The notes under the pieces were generated by a model that saw only the letters and a program-made list of their open reading frames with translations, was not told the origin of the DNA and did not search any database. The position numbers were made by a program, and so were the translations under genes. Of a stretch of DNA of 26,897 nt, positions 15,299 to 22,608 are shown piece after piece (within the stretch, counting starts at the first letter, position 1; every line of letters starts with the position of its first letter). The stretch comes from an uncultured Prevotella sp. (GTDB lineage: Bacteria; Bacteroidota; Bacteroidia; Bacteroidales; Bacteroidaceae). The DNA lies in contig CAMPYS010000026.1 in the NCBI GenBank assembly GCA_946998295.1, forward strand, positions 1 through 26,897. The letters run 5' to 3'.

Positions 15299-16483
15299 AT
15301 GAAGCTATCACAATTTAAATTTCATTTACCAAAAGAACAAGTAGCACTCTATCCACATACATCAGAGAGAGTTCACAAACGTGCAGACGGAACTACACAA
15401 GTTTTTAAAGTTACACGTAGAGACGAGTGTAGACTTATGGTTGCACATAAAAAATCTAAACGCATTGAAATGTATAATAAGCCTGTAAAAGGAACTCCTA
15501 CGGAGAGTGATTATTTACGTTTCAAAGATGTAATTAATTATTTTAGTAAAGGGGATACTTTTGTTATGAATAATACAAAAGTTTTTCCTGCTCGCCTATA
15601 TGGTACAAAAGAAAAAACAGATGCTAAAATAGAAGTTTTCTTACTTCGTGAACTAAATAAGGAAATGCGTTTGTGGGATGTACTTGTTGAGCCTGCTAGA
15701 AAAATACGTATTGGTAATAAATTGTTTTTTGATGAGGCAGGAAGTATGGTAGCAGAAGTTATAGACAACACAACTTCTCGTGGTCGTACATTACGCTTTT
15801 TATATGATTGTCCACATGATGAGTTTAAGCGTGAACTTTATTCATTAGGAGAGGCACCACTTCCTCGTTATATAATAGATAATCGCCCAAAAGACAAAGA
15901 AGAAAATTTTGCTCATGCTAATGCTGATGACTTAGAAAATTTTCAATCTGTTTTTGCAAAAATTGAAGGAGCAGTAACAGCACCAGGAACAAATATTCAT
16001 ATTTCAGAGCAAATGCTAAAATTGATGGAGATAAAAGGAATTAATAAGACTTTTGTAACTCTTCATTGTGGATTGAGTACATTTCACGGAATTGAAGTAG
16101 AAGATTTGACAAAGCATAAGATGGACTCTGAAAAAATGTATATATCAGGAGAGGCTTGTGAAGTAGTTAATTCTACTAAACTTTCTGGTCATAAGATTTG
16201 TGCAGTGGGTGCTAGTGTTGTTAAAGCTACTGAAACAGCTGTTGGAACAAATGGACTACTAAAAGAATATGATGGTTGGACAAATAAATTTATTTTTCCG
16301 CCATACAATTTTGGCTTTGCTGATTCTATGTTGGTAAACTTTTATCATCCATATTCTACTTTATTAATGGAAACAGCAGCTTTTGGAGGATATGACTTTA
16401 TTATGGAAGTTTACGAAAAAGCAGTTAATGAAGGTTATATGTTTGGCTGCTTTGGAGATTCACTTTTAATTTTAGACGATTAA
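15299..16483 (+). CDS. queA: QueA-like SAM:tRNA ribosyltransferase-isomerase with altered motifs
   Basis: A 394-residue homologue of QueA, which transfers the ribosyl part of SAM to preQ1 in tRNA to make epoxyqueuosine. Family features include LSQFKFHLPKEQVALYP, VMNNTKVFPARLYG, WDVLVEPARKIRIGNKLFF, VIDNTTSRGRTL, VEDLTKHKMDSE and WTNKFIFPPY. It is longer than the E. coli enzyme (about 356 residues), mostly through insertions at about residues 23-40 and 60-70. Unusually, the highly conserved APTAGLHF motif reads APGTNIHI, HAGLGTF reads HCGLSTF, and the late NFHxPxSTLLM reads NFYHPYSTLLM. These are not frameshifts, since the frame is uninterrupted. It may be a diverged but active QueA or a paralogue with shifted substrate. 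Fifth gene of the ftsX operon. Confidence 0.87.
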   Translation: MKLSQFKFHLPKEQVALYPHTSERVHKRADGTTQVFKVTRRDECRLMVAHKKSKRIEMYNKPVKGTPTESDYLRFKDVINYFSKGDTFVMNNTKVFPARLYGTKEKTDAKIEVFLLRELNKEMRLWDVLVEPARKIRIGNKLFFDEAGSMVAEVIDNTTSRGRTLRFLYDCPHDEFKRELYSLGEAPLPRYIIDNRPKDKEENFAHANADDLENFQSVFAKIEGAVTAPGTNIHISEQMLKLMEIKGINKTFVTLHCGLSTFHGIEVEDLTKHKMDSEKMYISGEACEVVNSTKLSGHKICAVGASVVKATETAVGTNGLLKEYDGWTNKFIFPPYNFGFADSMLVNFYHPYSTLLMETAAFGGYDFIMEVYEKAVNEGYMFGCFGDSLLILDD

Positions 16484-16510
16484 TATATTATTAGTATAGC
16501 AAATATATAT

Positions 16511-16924
16511 ATGCATACAGTATATTTAGGTTTAGGTTCTAATTTAGGCGATAGACGTGCTATCATTATTAATACTATTAAACATATAAATAACAAAATA
16601 GGCAAGGTTATAAAAAAATCCTCTTTAATAGAAACTGCGCCATGGGGATATAATAGTACAAATAAATTCCTTAATGCTTGTATTTGTGTTCAAACGAATT
16701 TATCTCCCCAACAGCTATTAGATACTACTCAAGAAATAGAATTATTAATGGGGCGTACTAATAAGAGTATTAATGGAATATATGAGGATAGGACTATTGA
16801 TATAGATATACTTTTATATGATGATTTGAAAATAGACAAACCTAATCTTAAAATTCCACATCCATTAATGAAGAAAAGGGAATTCGTTATGAAACCATTA
16901 AACGAAATACGAAAAATAGTTTAG
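16511..16924 (+). CDS. folK: Dihydropterin pyrophosphokinase (HPPK)
   Basis: A 137-residue enzyme that pyrophosphorylates 6-hydroxymethyl-dihydropterin with ATP in folate synthesis. Signatures: YLGLGSNLGDRR (residues 5-16), ETAPWGY (41-47), NKFLNACICV (51-60, pterin-binding Asn), EIELLMGR (75-82) and DRTIDIDILLYDD (93-105, metal-binding aspartates), then IPHPLMKKREFV. It is a monofunctional short form, not fused to FolB or FolP. Last gene of the ftsX operon, 27 bp after queA and followed by a strong hairpin. Confidence 0.95.
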   Translation: MHTVYLGLGSNLGDRRAIIINTIKHINNKIGKVIKKSSLIETAPWGYNSTNKFLNACICVQTNLSPQQLLDTTQEIELLMGRTNKSINGIYEDRTIDIDILLYDDLKIDKPNLKIPHPLMKKREFVMKPLNEIRKIV

Positions 16925-16949
16925 ATTTTTATATATTTTCCATTTATAC

Positions 16950-16987
16950 TTACTCCTTATCTTTTCTCTATAGAAGATAAGGAGTAA
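16950..16987 (+). terminator. Hairpin ending the ftsX-folK operon
   Basis: The arms 16950-16963 and 16974-16987 (TTACTCCTTATCTT and its complement) are perfect over 14 bp with a 10-nt loop, 26 bp after the folK stop. A proper U-run is lacking afterwards (TAGGTTTG), so it may act as a 3'-end stabiliser as well as a terminator. Confidence 0.65.
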
Positions 16988-17025
16988 TAGGTTTGTTTCA
17001 TTAGGAGTTTATTTATAAATAACTT

Positions 17026-17056
17026 TTTGTTTATTCGCAGAAAATGTATATTTTTG
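17026..17056 (+). promoter_or_regulatory. Promoter of the DUF1599-tpiA-folE operon
   Basis: TTTG (17026-17029), a 19-nt spacer and TATTTTTG (17049-17056) fit the Bacteroidetes consensus, 14 bp upstream of the first start codon. Confidence 0.75.
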
Positions 17057-17069
17057 CAATCTAATCAAC

Positions 17070-17645
17070 ATGAAGATGAGTAAACAAACGCTAAGCACAG
17101 AGCAAGAATTTAATAATATCTTAAAAGAGGCTAAAGATTTATTTGAACAAAAATTATATGATTATGGTGCTTCTTGGAGAATACTTCGTCCAACTTCACT
17201 TACAGACCAACTTTTTATTAAAGCTAAGCGTATACGTTCTATAGAACTTACAGGGGAAAACTATGTTGGGGAAAGCGTTATACAAGAGTTTATAGCTTTA
17301 ATAAATTATGGTATTATTGGACTAATTCAGCTTGAAAAAGGTTATGTTGATATTGTAGATATTACTCCTAATGAAGCAATGGCTTTGTATGATAAATTTG
17401 CACACACCATATACACATTAATGCTTAAAAAGAATCATGATTATGGTGAAGCATGGCGTGATATGCGTGTAAGTAGCTATACTGATTTTATTCTGACTAA
17501 ATTACAACGTATAAAAGAAATTGAAGCTCATAGTGGAACTACATTGGTGAGTGAGGGGATAGATGCAAACTATATGGATATTATCAATTATGCCGTATTT
17601 GGTGTAATAAAATTATATGAAGAAACTAACGAGCATTTTAGTTAA
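17070..17645 (+). CDS. DUF1599 protein with two internal repeats
   Basis: A 191-residue soluble protein made of two copies of one domain. Repeat 1 (about residues 20-90) has YDYGASWRILRP, IKAKRIRSIE and IALINYGIIGLIQLE; repeat 2 (about 110-184) has HDYGEAWRDMRV, TKLQRIKEIE and DIINYAVFGVIKLYE. The shared pattern is [YH]DYGxxWR...L..K..RI..IE...(D/E)..NY...G. I assign it to DUF1599, which has been linked to nucleotide-modification systems in phages; in Bacteroidetes it is a chromosomal gene ahead of tpiA. Biochemical role unknown. An alternative ATG two codons in (17076) is equally plausible. Its 3' end overlaps the next gene by 29 bp. Confidence 0.85.
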   Translation: MKMSKQTLSTEQEFNNILKEAKDLFEQKLYDYGASWRILRPTSLTDQLFIKAKRIRSIELTGENYVGESVIQEFIALINYGIIGLIQLEKGYVDIVDITPNEAMALYDKFAHTIYTLMLKKNHDYGEAWRDMRVSSYTDFILTKLQRIKEIEAHSGTTLVSEGIDANYMDIINYAVFGVIKLYEETNEHFS

Positions 17646-18903
17646 TATCTGTCGTTTAGTTGTAGCCTTAACTTTTATTTTTTCTGGATTTGTTAAGAGC
17701 ATAGACCCTTTAGGAACAAAATATAAAATAAACGATTATTTAATTGCAATAGGATATCCTTCATTTTTATCTGATAGGGTAGGGCTTATAAGTTCCGTTT
17801 TATTATCTGCAATTGAATTTACATTCGGTATATTTATATTATTGGCTATCAAGCGAAAAATAGTTACCAAGCTATCATTTATATTTATGCTATTTATGAC
17901 AGCAATTGCTTTATGGCTTGTAATTGCTAATCCTATACAGGATTGTGGGTGCTTTGGAGATGCTATTCATCTAACTAATGGTGAAACATTAATCAAAAAT
18001 ATAATATTATTAGCATCTACATTTGTTTTGGCTATTTTCCCTTTAAAACAGCCAATTCTTATTTCTAAAGCGAACCAGTGGATAGCTATATATTTTACAA
18101 TCTTTTTTATACTAATTATTTCATTTTTGAGTTTATATTATTTACCGTTGTTTGATTTTAGACCATATTATATAGGTCAAAATATTCATAGAGCAATGGA
18201 AGTTCCTAAGGGGGCTAAACAGCCGAAATACAAAACAACTTTTATATGTGAAAAGGATGGTATAAAAAAAGAATTTAATGAAAAAACATATCCTTATAAT
18301 GATACTACTTGGCATTTTATTGATACTAAACAAGAATTATTGGAAAAGGGATATGAACCTCCTATTACGAATTTTTCAGTTACAGATATAAACAGTGGAC
18401 TAGATGTAACCAATAGTATAATAAACCGAAGAGGTTATACTTTTTTATTAATATCTTCACATTTGGAGAAAGCAAAAGATGATAATTTTGGAACAATAAA
18501 TGCAATATACGACTATGCAAAACACTATGGGTATGCTTTCTACTGTTTAACAGCTAGTACAGAAACAGGAATAAATAATTGGAAAAAAAATACTGGAGCA
18601 GAATATGCTTTCTATAATGTTGATGATATAACATTAAAAACTATAATCCGTAGTAATCCCGGACTATTGCTTCTGCATAATGGAATAATTATTAATAAGT
18701 GGAGTAATAATAACTTACCTGAATTAGATATTCTTGATCCACCAATATCAGTTTTAAGTATAGGACACATATCAGAATCAAATACTTGGTTTAAAATAAT
18801 ATTTTTTTATGTTATCCCATTATTTGTATTTATATTTATAGATCGTTATTGGGTACTTATAACGAGAAACAAAAAATGTAAAAAAGCTATTGAAAGAAAA
18901 TAG
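17617..18903 (+). CDS. BT_3928-family DoxX-like membrane protein with degenerate thioredoxin-like domain
   Basis: A 428-residue inner-membrane protein. Residues 1-175 form a DoxX/MauE-like bundle of four to five helices with the motif QDCGCFGDAIHLTNGE (109-124; cysteines 110 and 112). Residues about 205-390 form a soluble domain with thioredoxin-like order (NFSVTDINSG, YTFLLISSHLEK, YAFYCLTAST, NPGLLLLHNGIIINKWS) but no CxxC at the usual site. A last helix (about 392-412) and a basic tail end the protein. The start ATG lies inside the upstream gene (29-bp overlap), suggesting coupled translation. It occupies the standard place before tpiA in Bacteroidetes. The role may be in periplasmic redox handling, but that is inference. 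Confidence 0.85.
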   Translation: MKKLTSILVNICRLVVALTFIFSGFVKSIDPLGTKYKINDYLIAIGYPSFLSDRVGLISSVLLSAIEFTFGIFILLAIKRKIVTKLSFIFMLFMTAIALWLVIANPIQDCGCFGDAIHLTNGETLIKNIILLASTFVLAIFPLKQPILISKANQWIAIYFTIFFILIISFLSLYYLPLFDFRPYYIGQNIHRAMEVPKGAKQPKYKTTFICEKDGIKKEFNEKTYPYNDTTWHFIDTKQELLEKGYEPPITNFSVTDINSGLDVTNSIINRRGYTFLLISSHLEKAKDDNFGTINAIYDYAKHYGYAFYCLTASTETGINNWKKNTGAEYAFYNVDDITLKTIIRSNPGLLLLHNGIIINKWSNNNLPELDILDPPISVLSIGHISESNTWFKIIFFYVIPLFVFIFIDRYWVLITRNKKCKKAIERK

Positions 18904-18963
18904 AAAGTATATAATAAATGTATACAATATATATTATATAAACATTTAAAACTAAATATTAAT

Positions 18964-19725
18964 ATGAGAAAAAAAATTGTAGCAGGAAACTGGAAAATGA
19001 ATGAAACCCTGCAAGAAGGTGTAGCATTAGCAACTGAAATTAATAACTCAATCAATGAAGGGAAGAAACCTAATTGTGATGTCATAATTTGTACTCCTTT
19101 CATACATTTAGCAAGTATTGCAAATGTTTTAAACAACGGAATAATAGGGCTTGGTGCTGAAAACTGTGCTGATAAGGCTAAAGGTGCATTTACAGGAGAA
19201 GTTTCTGCAGCGATGGTAAAAAGTACAGGAGCAAAATATGTAATACTTGGACACTCTGAACGTCGCCAATACTATGGAGAAACTGCTGAAATTCTAAAAC
19301 AAAAAGTTGAACTTGCTCTTGAAAATAATTTAAAAATTATTTTTTGCTGTGGTGAAACACTTGAAGAACGTGAAGCTAATAAACAAAATGAAATAGTAAA
19401 AAGCGAGTTAGAAAAATCTGTATTTCATCTTTCAAAAGAACAGTGGGGTAACATCATACTTGCTTATGAACCTATATGGGCTATTGGAACAGGAAAAACT
19501 GCAACAGCTGAGCAAGCTGAAGAAATGTTAGGATACATTCGTTCTATAGTTGCACAAAAGTTCGGCTCTGAAGTTGCAGAGAATACTACTATCCTCTATG
19601 GTGGAAGTTGTAATGCAAAAAATGCCTCTGAATTATTTTCAAAGCCTAATATTGATGGTGGACTTATAGGAGGAGCTTCACTTAAAGCTAAAGATTTTAA
19701 AGCAATAATAGATGCTTGGAAATAA
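18964..19725 (+). CDS. tpiA: Triose-phosphate isomerase
   Basis: A 253-residue glycolytic enzyme interconverting dihydroxyacetone phosphate and glyceraldehyde 3-phosphate. Catalytic residues are intact: Lys11 in AGNWKMN (7-13), His97 in ILGHSERR (94-101) and Glu169 in AYEPIWAIGTGKTAT (167-181, with the phosphate-gripping loop). YGGSCNAKNA and GLIGGASL near the end bind phosphate. Length is normal for bacteria. It lies 60 bp after the BT_3928-family gene with no clear promoter of its own. Confidence 0.98.
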   Translation: MRKKIVAGNWKMNETLQEGVALATEINNSINEGKKPNCDVIICTPFIHLASIANVLNNGIIGLGAENCADKAKGAFTGEVSAAMVKSTGAKYVILGHSERRQYYGETAEILKQKVELALENNLKIIFCCGETLEEREANKQNEIVKSELEKSVFHLSKEQWGNIILAYEPIWAIGTGKTATAEQAEEMLGYIRSIVAQKFGSEVAENTTILYGGSCNAKNASELFSKPNIDGGLIGGASLKAKDFKAIIDAWK

Positions 19726-19756
19726 GTAATTTAAAAGATATAAACATATTATAATA

Positions 19757-19791
19757 AGGGACATTACATATTAACAATAGGTAATGTCCCT
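19757..19791 (+). terminator. Hairpin between tpiA and the SPOR gene
   Basis: AGGGACATTAC (19757-19767) pairs perfectly over 11 bp with GTAATGTCCCT (19781-19791), loop 13 nt. An A-run rather than a U-run follows on the plus strand, so it may be a partial terminator or an RNA-stability element that lets tpiA be expressed above the downstream genes. Confidence 0.5.
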
Positions 19792-19808
19792 AATAAAAAA
19801 AAATAAGA

Positions 19809-20447
19809 ATGAAAAATTTCCTTGCTATATTAGTATTATTAATATTTATAATATCAAATATTAATGCACAAAGTGTGCTACCATCAAAACAAAAGCATGA
19901 TGAAGAACGTATAAGTAGTGAAAAAAGGAAAATATCAAAACAAATTAATAAAATACAACTGCCAAAATCTGATATAAAATTAGCTCCTACACCTAAAATA
20001 GTACCTCCTGTTGATAATGACAACTATTCTACAACCCCAGTACGTACTAAATTGGTAAGGCGGAAAGTACGTAAACGTATAGATAATTATACGTCTAATG
20101 GAGAAAAATGTACAGTGATACGCAAGGTGCTGAAGGGTGTAAAAAAAGTACGTGGTTTTAGAATATTAGCTTATTCTGGAGGAAATAATAGAATATCTCG
20201 TCAAGAAGCTGAACGTATAGGGCATAAAGTAAAACAACTATTTCCTCAACAACCTATTTATGTCCATTTTTATTTACCTCGTTGGATGTGTCAAATAGGT
20301 AATTTTACATCATACAAGGCTGCATACAAGGTGCTACGTAAATTAAAAAAAGAAGGGTATAAAAAAGCTAATATAATAAGAACAATGGTTACAATAAAAA
20401 CCACAAAGTTTATAGATGATCCTATATTAGATTATGATATATATTAA
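19809..20447 (+). CDS. SPOR-domain exported protein
   Basis: A 212-residue protein with a signal peptide (residues 1-20, ending NINAQ), a charged spacer rich in Lys and Pro (about 21-75) and a C-terminal SPOR-like domain (about 110-198: RGFRILAYSGGNNRISRQ, then IYVHFYLPRWMCQIGNF, then AAYKVLRKLKKEGY). SPOR domains bind peptidoglycan glycans lacking stem peptides, so the protein probably works at the septum. The gene sits between tpiA and folE, the same order as in Bacteroides. No catalytic domain is present. Confidence 0.88.
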   Translation: MKNFLAILVLLIFIISNINAQSVLPSKQKHDEERISSEKRKISKQINKIQLPKSDIKLAPTPKIVPPVDNDNYSTTPVRTKLVRRKVRKRIDNYTSNGEKCTVIRKVLKGVKKVRGFRILAYSGGNNRISRQEAERIGHKVKQLFPQQPIYVHFYLPRWMCQIGNFTSYKAAYKVLRKLKKEGYKKANIIRTMVTIKTTKFIDDPILDYDIY

Positions 20448-20467
20448 TTTTTATAATAATAAAGACA

Positions 20468-21061
20468 ATGCAAACAGATTTAGAAAATTGTGAGAAATTA
20501 GATCAGATAGCAACACATTATAAACAAATACTTAACCTAATTGGAGAAGACCCTAAACGTGAAGGCTTAACTAAGACTCCTATGCGTGTAGCTAAGGCTA
20601 TGCAAGTATTAACTCGTGGGTATAAACAAGATCCTCATAAAGTATTAACAGATGCACTTTTTGAAGAAGAATACAACCAAATGGTTATAGTAAAAGATAT
20701 AGACTTTTTCTCTATGTGTGAACATCACATATTACCTTTTTATGGCAAAGCACACGTCGCTTATATACCTAATGGACATATTACAGGCTTAAGCAAAATA
20801 GCACGAGTTGTTGATATTTTTAGCCATAGACTTCAAGTACAGGAAAGACTAACTCAGCAAATAATGGATTGTATACAAGAAACTTTAAATCCATTGGGAA
20901 CTATGGTTATAATAGAAGCTAAACACATGTGTATGCAAATGCGAGGAGTTGAAAAACAAAACTCTATAACAACAACAAGTGCATTTAGTGGTGCTTTTAA
21001 TCAAGCAAAAACACGAGAAGAATTTATGAATTTGATAAATAAACAAACTAAAAATATTTAA
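20468..21061 (+). CDS. folE: GTP cyclohydrolase I
   Basis: A 197-residue enzyme that converts GTP to 7,8-dihydroneopterin triphosphate, the first step of folate synthesis. Zinc ligands Cys84 and His87 in SMCEHHILPFYGK (82-94) and Cys155 in KHMCMQMRGVEKQNS (152-166) are present, as are REGLTKTPMRVAKA (31-44) and GLSKIARVVDIFSHRLQVQERLT (from 107). It is the type IA, zinc-dependent form. With folB and folK it supplies the pterin half of folate. 20 bp after the SPOR gene, 13 bp before exonuclease III. Confidence 0.97.
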   Translation: MQTDLENCEKLDQIATHYKQILNLIGEDPKREGLTKTPMRVAKAMQVLTRGYKQDPHKVLTDALFEEEYNQMVIVKDIDFFSMCEHHILPFYGKAHVAYIPNGHITGLSKIARVVDIFSHRLQVQERLTQQIMDCIQETLNPLGTMVIIEAKHMCMQMRGVEKQNSITTTSAFSGAFNQAKTREEFMNLINKQTKNI

Positions 21062-21074
21062 AAATATATTGATT

Positions 21075-21827
21075 ATGAAATTCATTTCATGGAATGTAAA
21101 CGGGTTAAGGGCTTGTGTAGGGAAAGATTTTGAAAAAATATTTAAACAAATTGATGCTGATTTCTTTTGTATACAGGAAACTAAAATACAAGCAGGACAA
21201 CTTGATTTGCAATTTGATGGCTATGAGTCTTATTGGAATTATGCTGATAAAAAAGGATATTCAGGTACAGCTATATATACAAAGCATAAACCAATTAATG
21301 TAAATTATGGTATTGGTATAGATATACATGACCATGAAGGGCGTGTTATAACTTTAGAAATGAAAGATTTTTTTCTTGTTACAGCTTATGTTCCAAATTC
21401 TCAAAATGAGTTGAGAAGATTAGAATATAGGATGTTGTGGGAGGATGATTTCCAAAATTATATAAAAAAACTTGACAAAAAGAAACCTGTTATAGTGTGT
21501 GGAGACTTAAATGTTGCACATAATGATATAGACTTAAAAAATCCTAAAACTAATCGACGTAATGCAGGATTTACTGATGAAGAACGAAATAAAATGACAC
21601 AATTTCAAAATAAAGGGTTTATAGATTCGTTTCGTTATCTGTATCCAAATAGGATTACTTATTCATGGTGGTCATATAGATTTAAAGCAAGAGAAAAAAA
21701 TGCAGGATGGCGTATTGACTATTTTCTAATATCAGAAAGGTTAAAAACAAAGATGAAAGATGCCAATATTCTTACAGAAATATATGGAAGTGATCACTGT
21801 CCAGTAGAACTTGATTTAAGTTTTTGA
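21075..21827 (+). CDS. xth: Exodeoxyribonuclease III (AP endonuclease)
   Basis: A 250-residue DNA-repair nuclease of the ExoIII/APE class that cuts 5' of abasic sites. Start is set at the ATG 21075 (MKFISWNVNGLRA); an upstream in-frame TTG at 21069 would only add two residues. Catalytic features: NVNG (Asn8), CIQETK (Glu35), TAYVPNS, VCGDLNVAHNDIDL (Asp/Asn pair), FTDEER, YSWWSYR, WRIDYFL and the terminal GSDHCPVELDL (Asp-His pair). Length and ending fit the family. It overlaps nothing and continues the folE operon. Confidence 0.95.
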   Translation: MKFISWNVNGLRACVGKDFEKIFKQIDADFFCIQETKIQAGQLDLQFDGYESYWNYADKKGYSGTAIYTKHKPINVNYGIGIDIHDHEGRVITLEMKDFFLVTAYVPNSQNELRRLEYRMLWEDDFQNYIKKLDKKKPVIVCGDLNVAHNDIDLKNPKTNRRNAGFTDEERNKMTQFQNKGFIDSFRYLYPNRITYSWWSYRFKAREKNAGWRIDYFLISERLKTKMKDANILTEIYGSDHCPVELDLSF

Positions 21828-21841
21828 CCTATTAATTTAAG

Positions 21842-22597
21842 GTGAGAGAACAGTTTAAAATACTATTTTTATTATTAGCTACAATAATTGTTATAGCTAC
21901 TTACGCTCTTATACCGCAATATGTTAAAGTAGCTGGTATTGAACTAAAAAAAATATCTTTAAATTTAAAACCAGCTATTAAAAATAGACCTAAATCGAAA
22001 GCATATTATAATAAAAATAAGAAGCATAAAAATCAAATATTCCTATTTATTGGAGACTCTATGGTTGAAGGTTTATCAAAAAGATTTGCAGACTATACAG
22101 GGGATAATGGACATAAATTATATACTGTAATATGGTATGGATCAACAACTGAAAAATGGGCAAAAACTAATACACTTGAATATTTTATCAATAGATATAA
22201 ACCATCTTATATAATTATTTGTTTAGGTAGCAATGAACTTTTTGTAAATGATTTGAACGAAAGAGAACAATATGTAAAGAAAATTATAACTAAAATAGAT
22301 AAAATACCTTATTTGTGGATAAGTCCAGCCCCATGGAATGGCGATACAGGGATTATTAATATTATAAAGTATAATACCCCTAAATCAAATTTTTATGATA
22401 GTAGACCTTTAAAGTTAAGGAGAGGTTTAGACCATTATCATCCAACACGAAATTCAGCCGCTTATTGGATGAATGAAGTCATACATTTTATGATGAAACA
22501 AAAAGAGAATAGCGAGATAAAATTATTTTACCCTAAAAAACATCATAAAGCTACAAACACCAAACTTTTACAACCAGCTTTTGAAGGTTATTTTTAA
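21842..22597 (+). CDS. SGNH/GDSL-type hydrolase-like protein with N-terminal anchor
   Basis: A 251-residue protein with an N-terminal signal anchor (about residues 5-25) and an extracytoplasmic SGNH domain. Block I is IGDSMVEG (70-77, Ser73), block III is LGSNE (128-132, Asn131) and block V is DHYHPT (197-202, Asp197 and His200). The start is GTG, because the only in-frame alternatives upstream are cut off by a stop at 21833. The gene is 11 bp ahead of an MBOAT acyltransferase, the pairing seen in alginate, D-alanyl and peptidoglycan O-acetylation systems, where the SGNH partner transfers or removes acyl groups on a cell-surface polymer. The polymer is not known here. Confidence 0.85.
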   Translation: MREQFKILFLLLATIIVIATYALIPQYVKVAGIELKKISLNLKPAIKNRPKSKAYYNKNKKHKNQIFLFIGDSMVEGLSKRFADYTGDNGHKLYTVIWYGSTTEKWAKTNTLEYFINRYKPSYIIICLGSNELFVNDLNEREQYVKKIITKIDKIPYLWISPAPWNGDTGIINIIKYNTPKSNFYDSRPLKLRRGLDHYHPTRNSAAYWMNEVIHFMMKQKENSEIKLFYPKKHHKATNTKLLQPAFEGYF

Positions 22598-22608
22598 CTA
22601 TATAAATT

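Noticed and set aside
21069..21074. TTG start two codons upstream of the exonuclease III ATG
   Set aside because: ExoIII proteins begin MKFISWNVNG; the ATG at 21075 gives exactly that.
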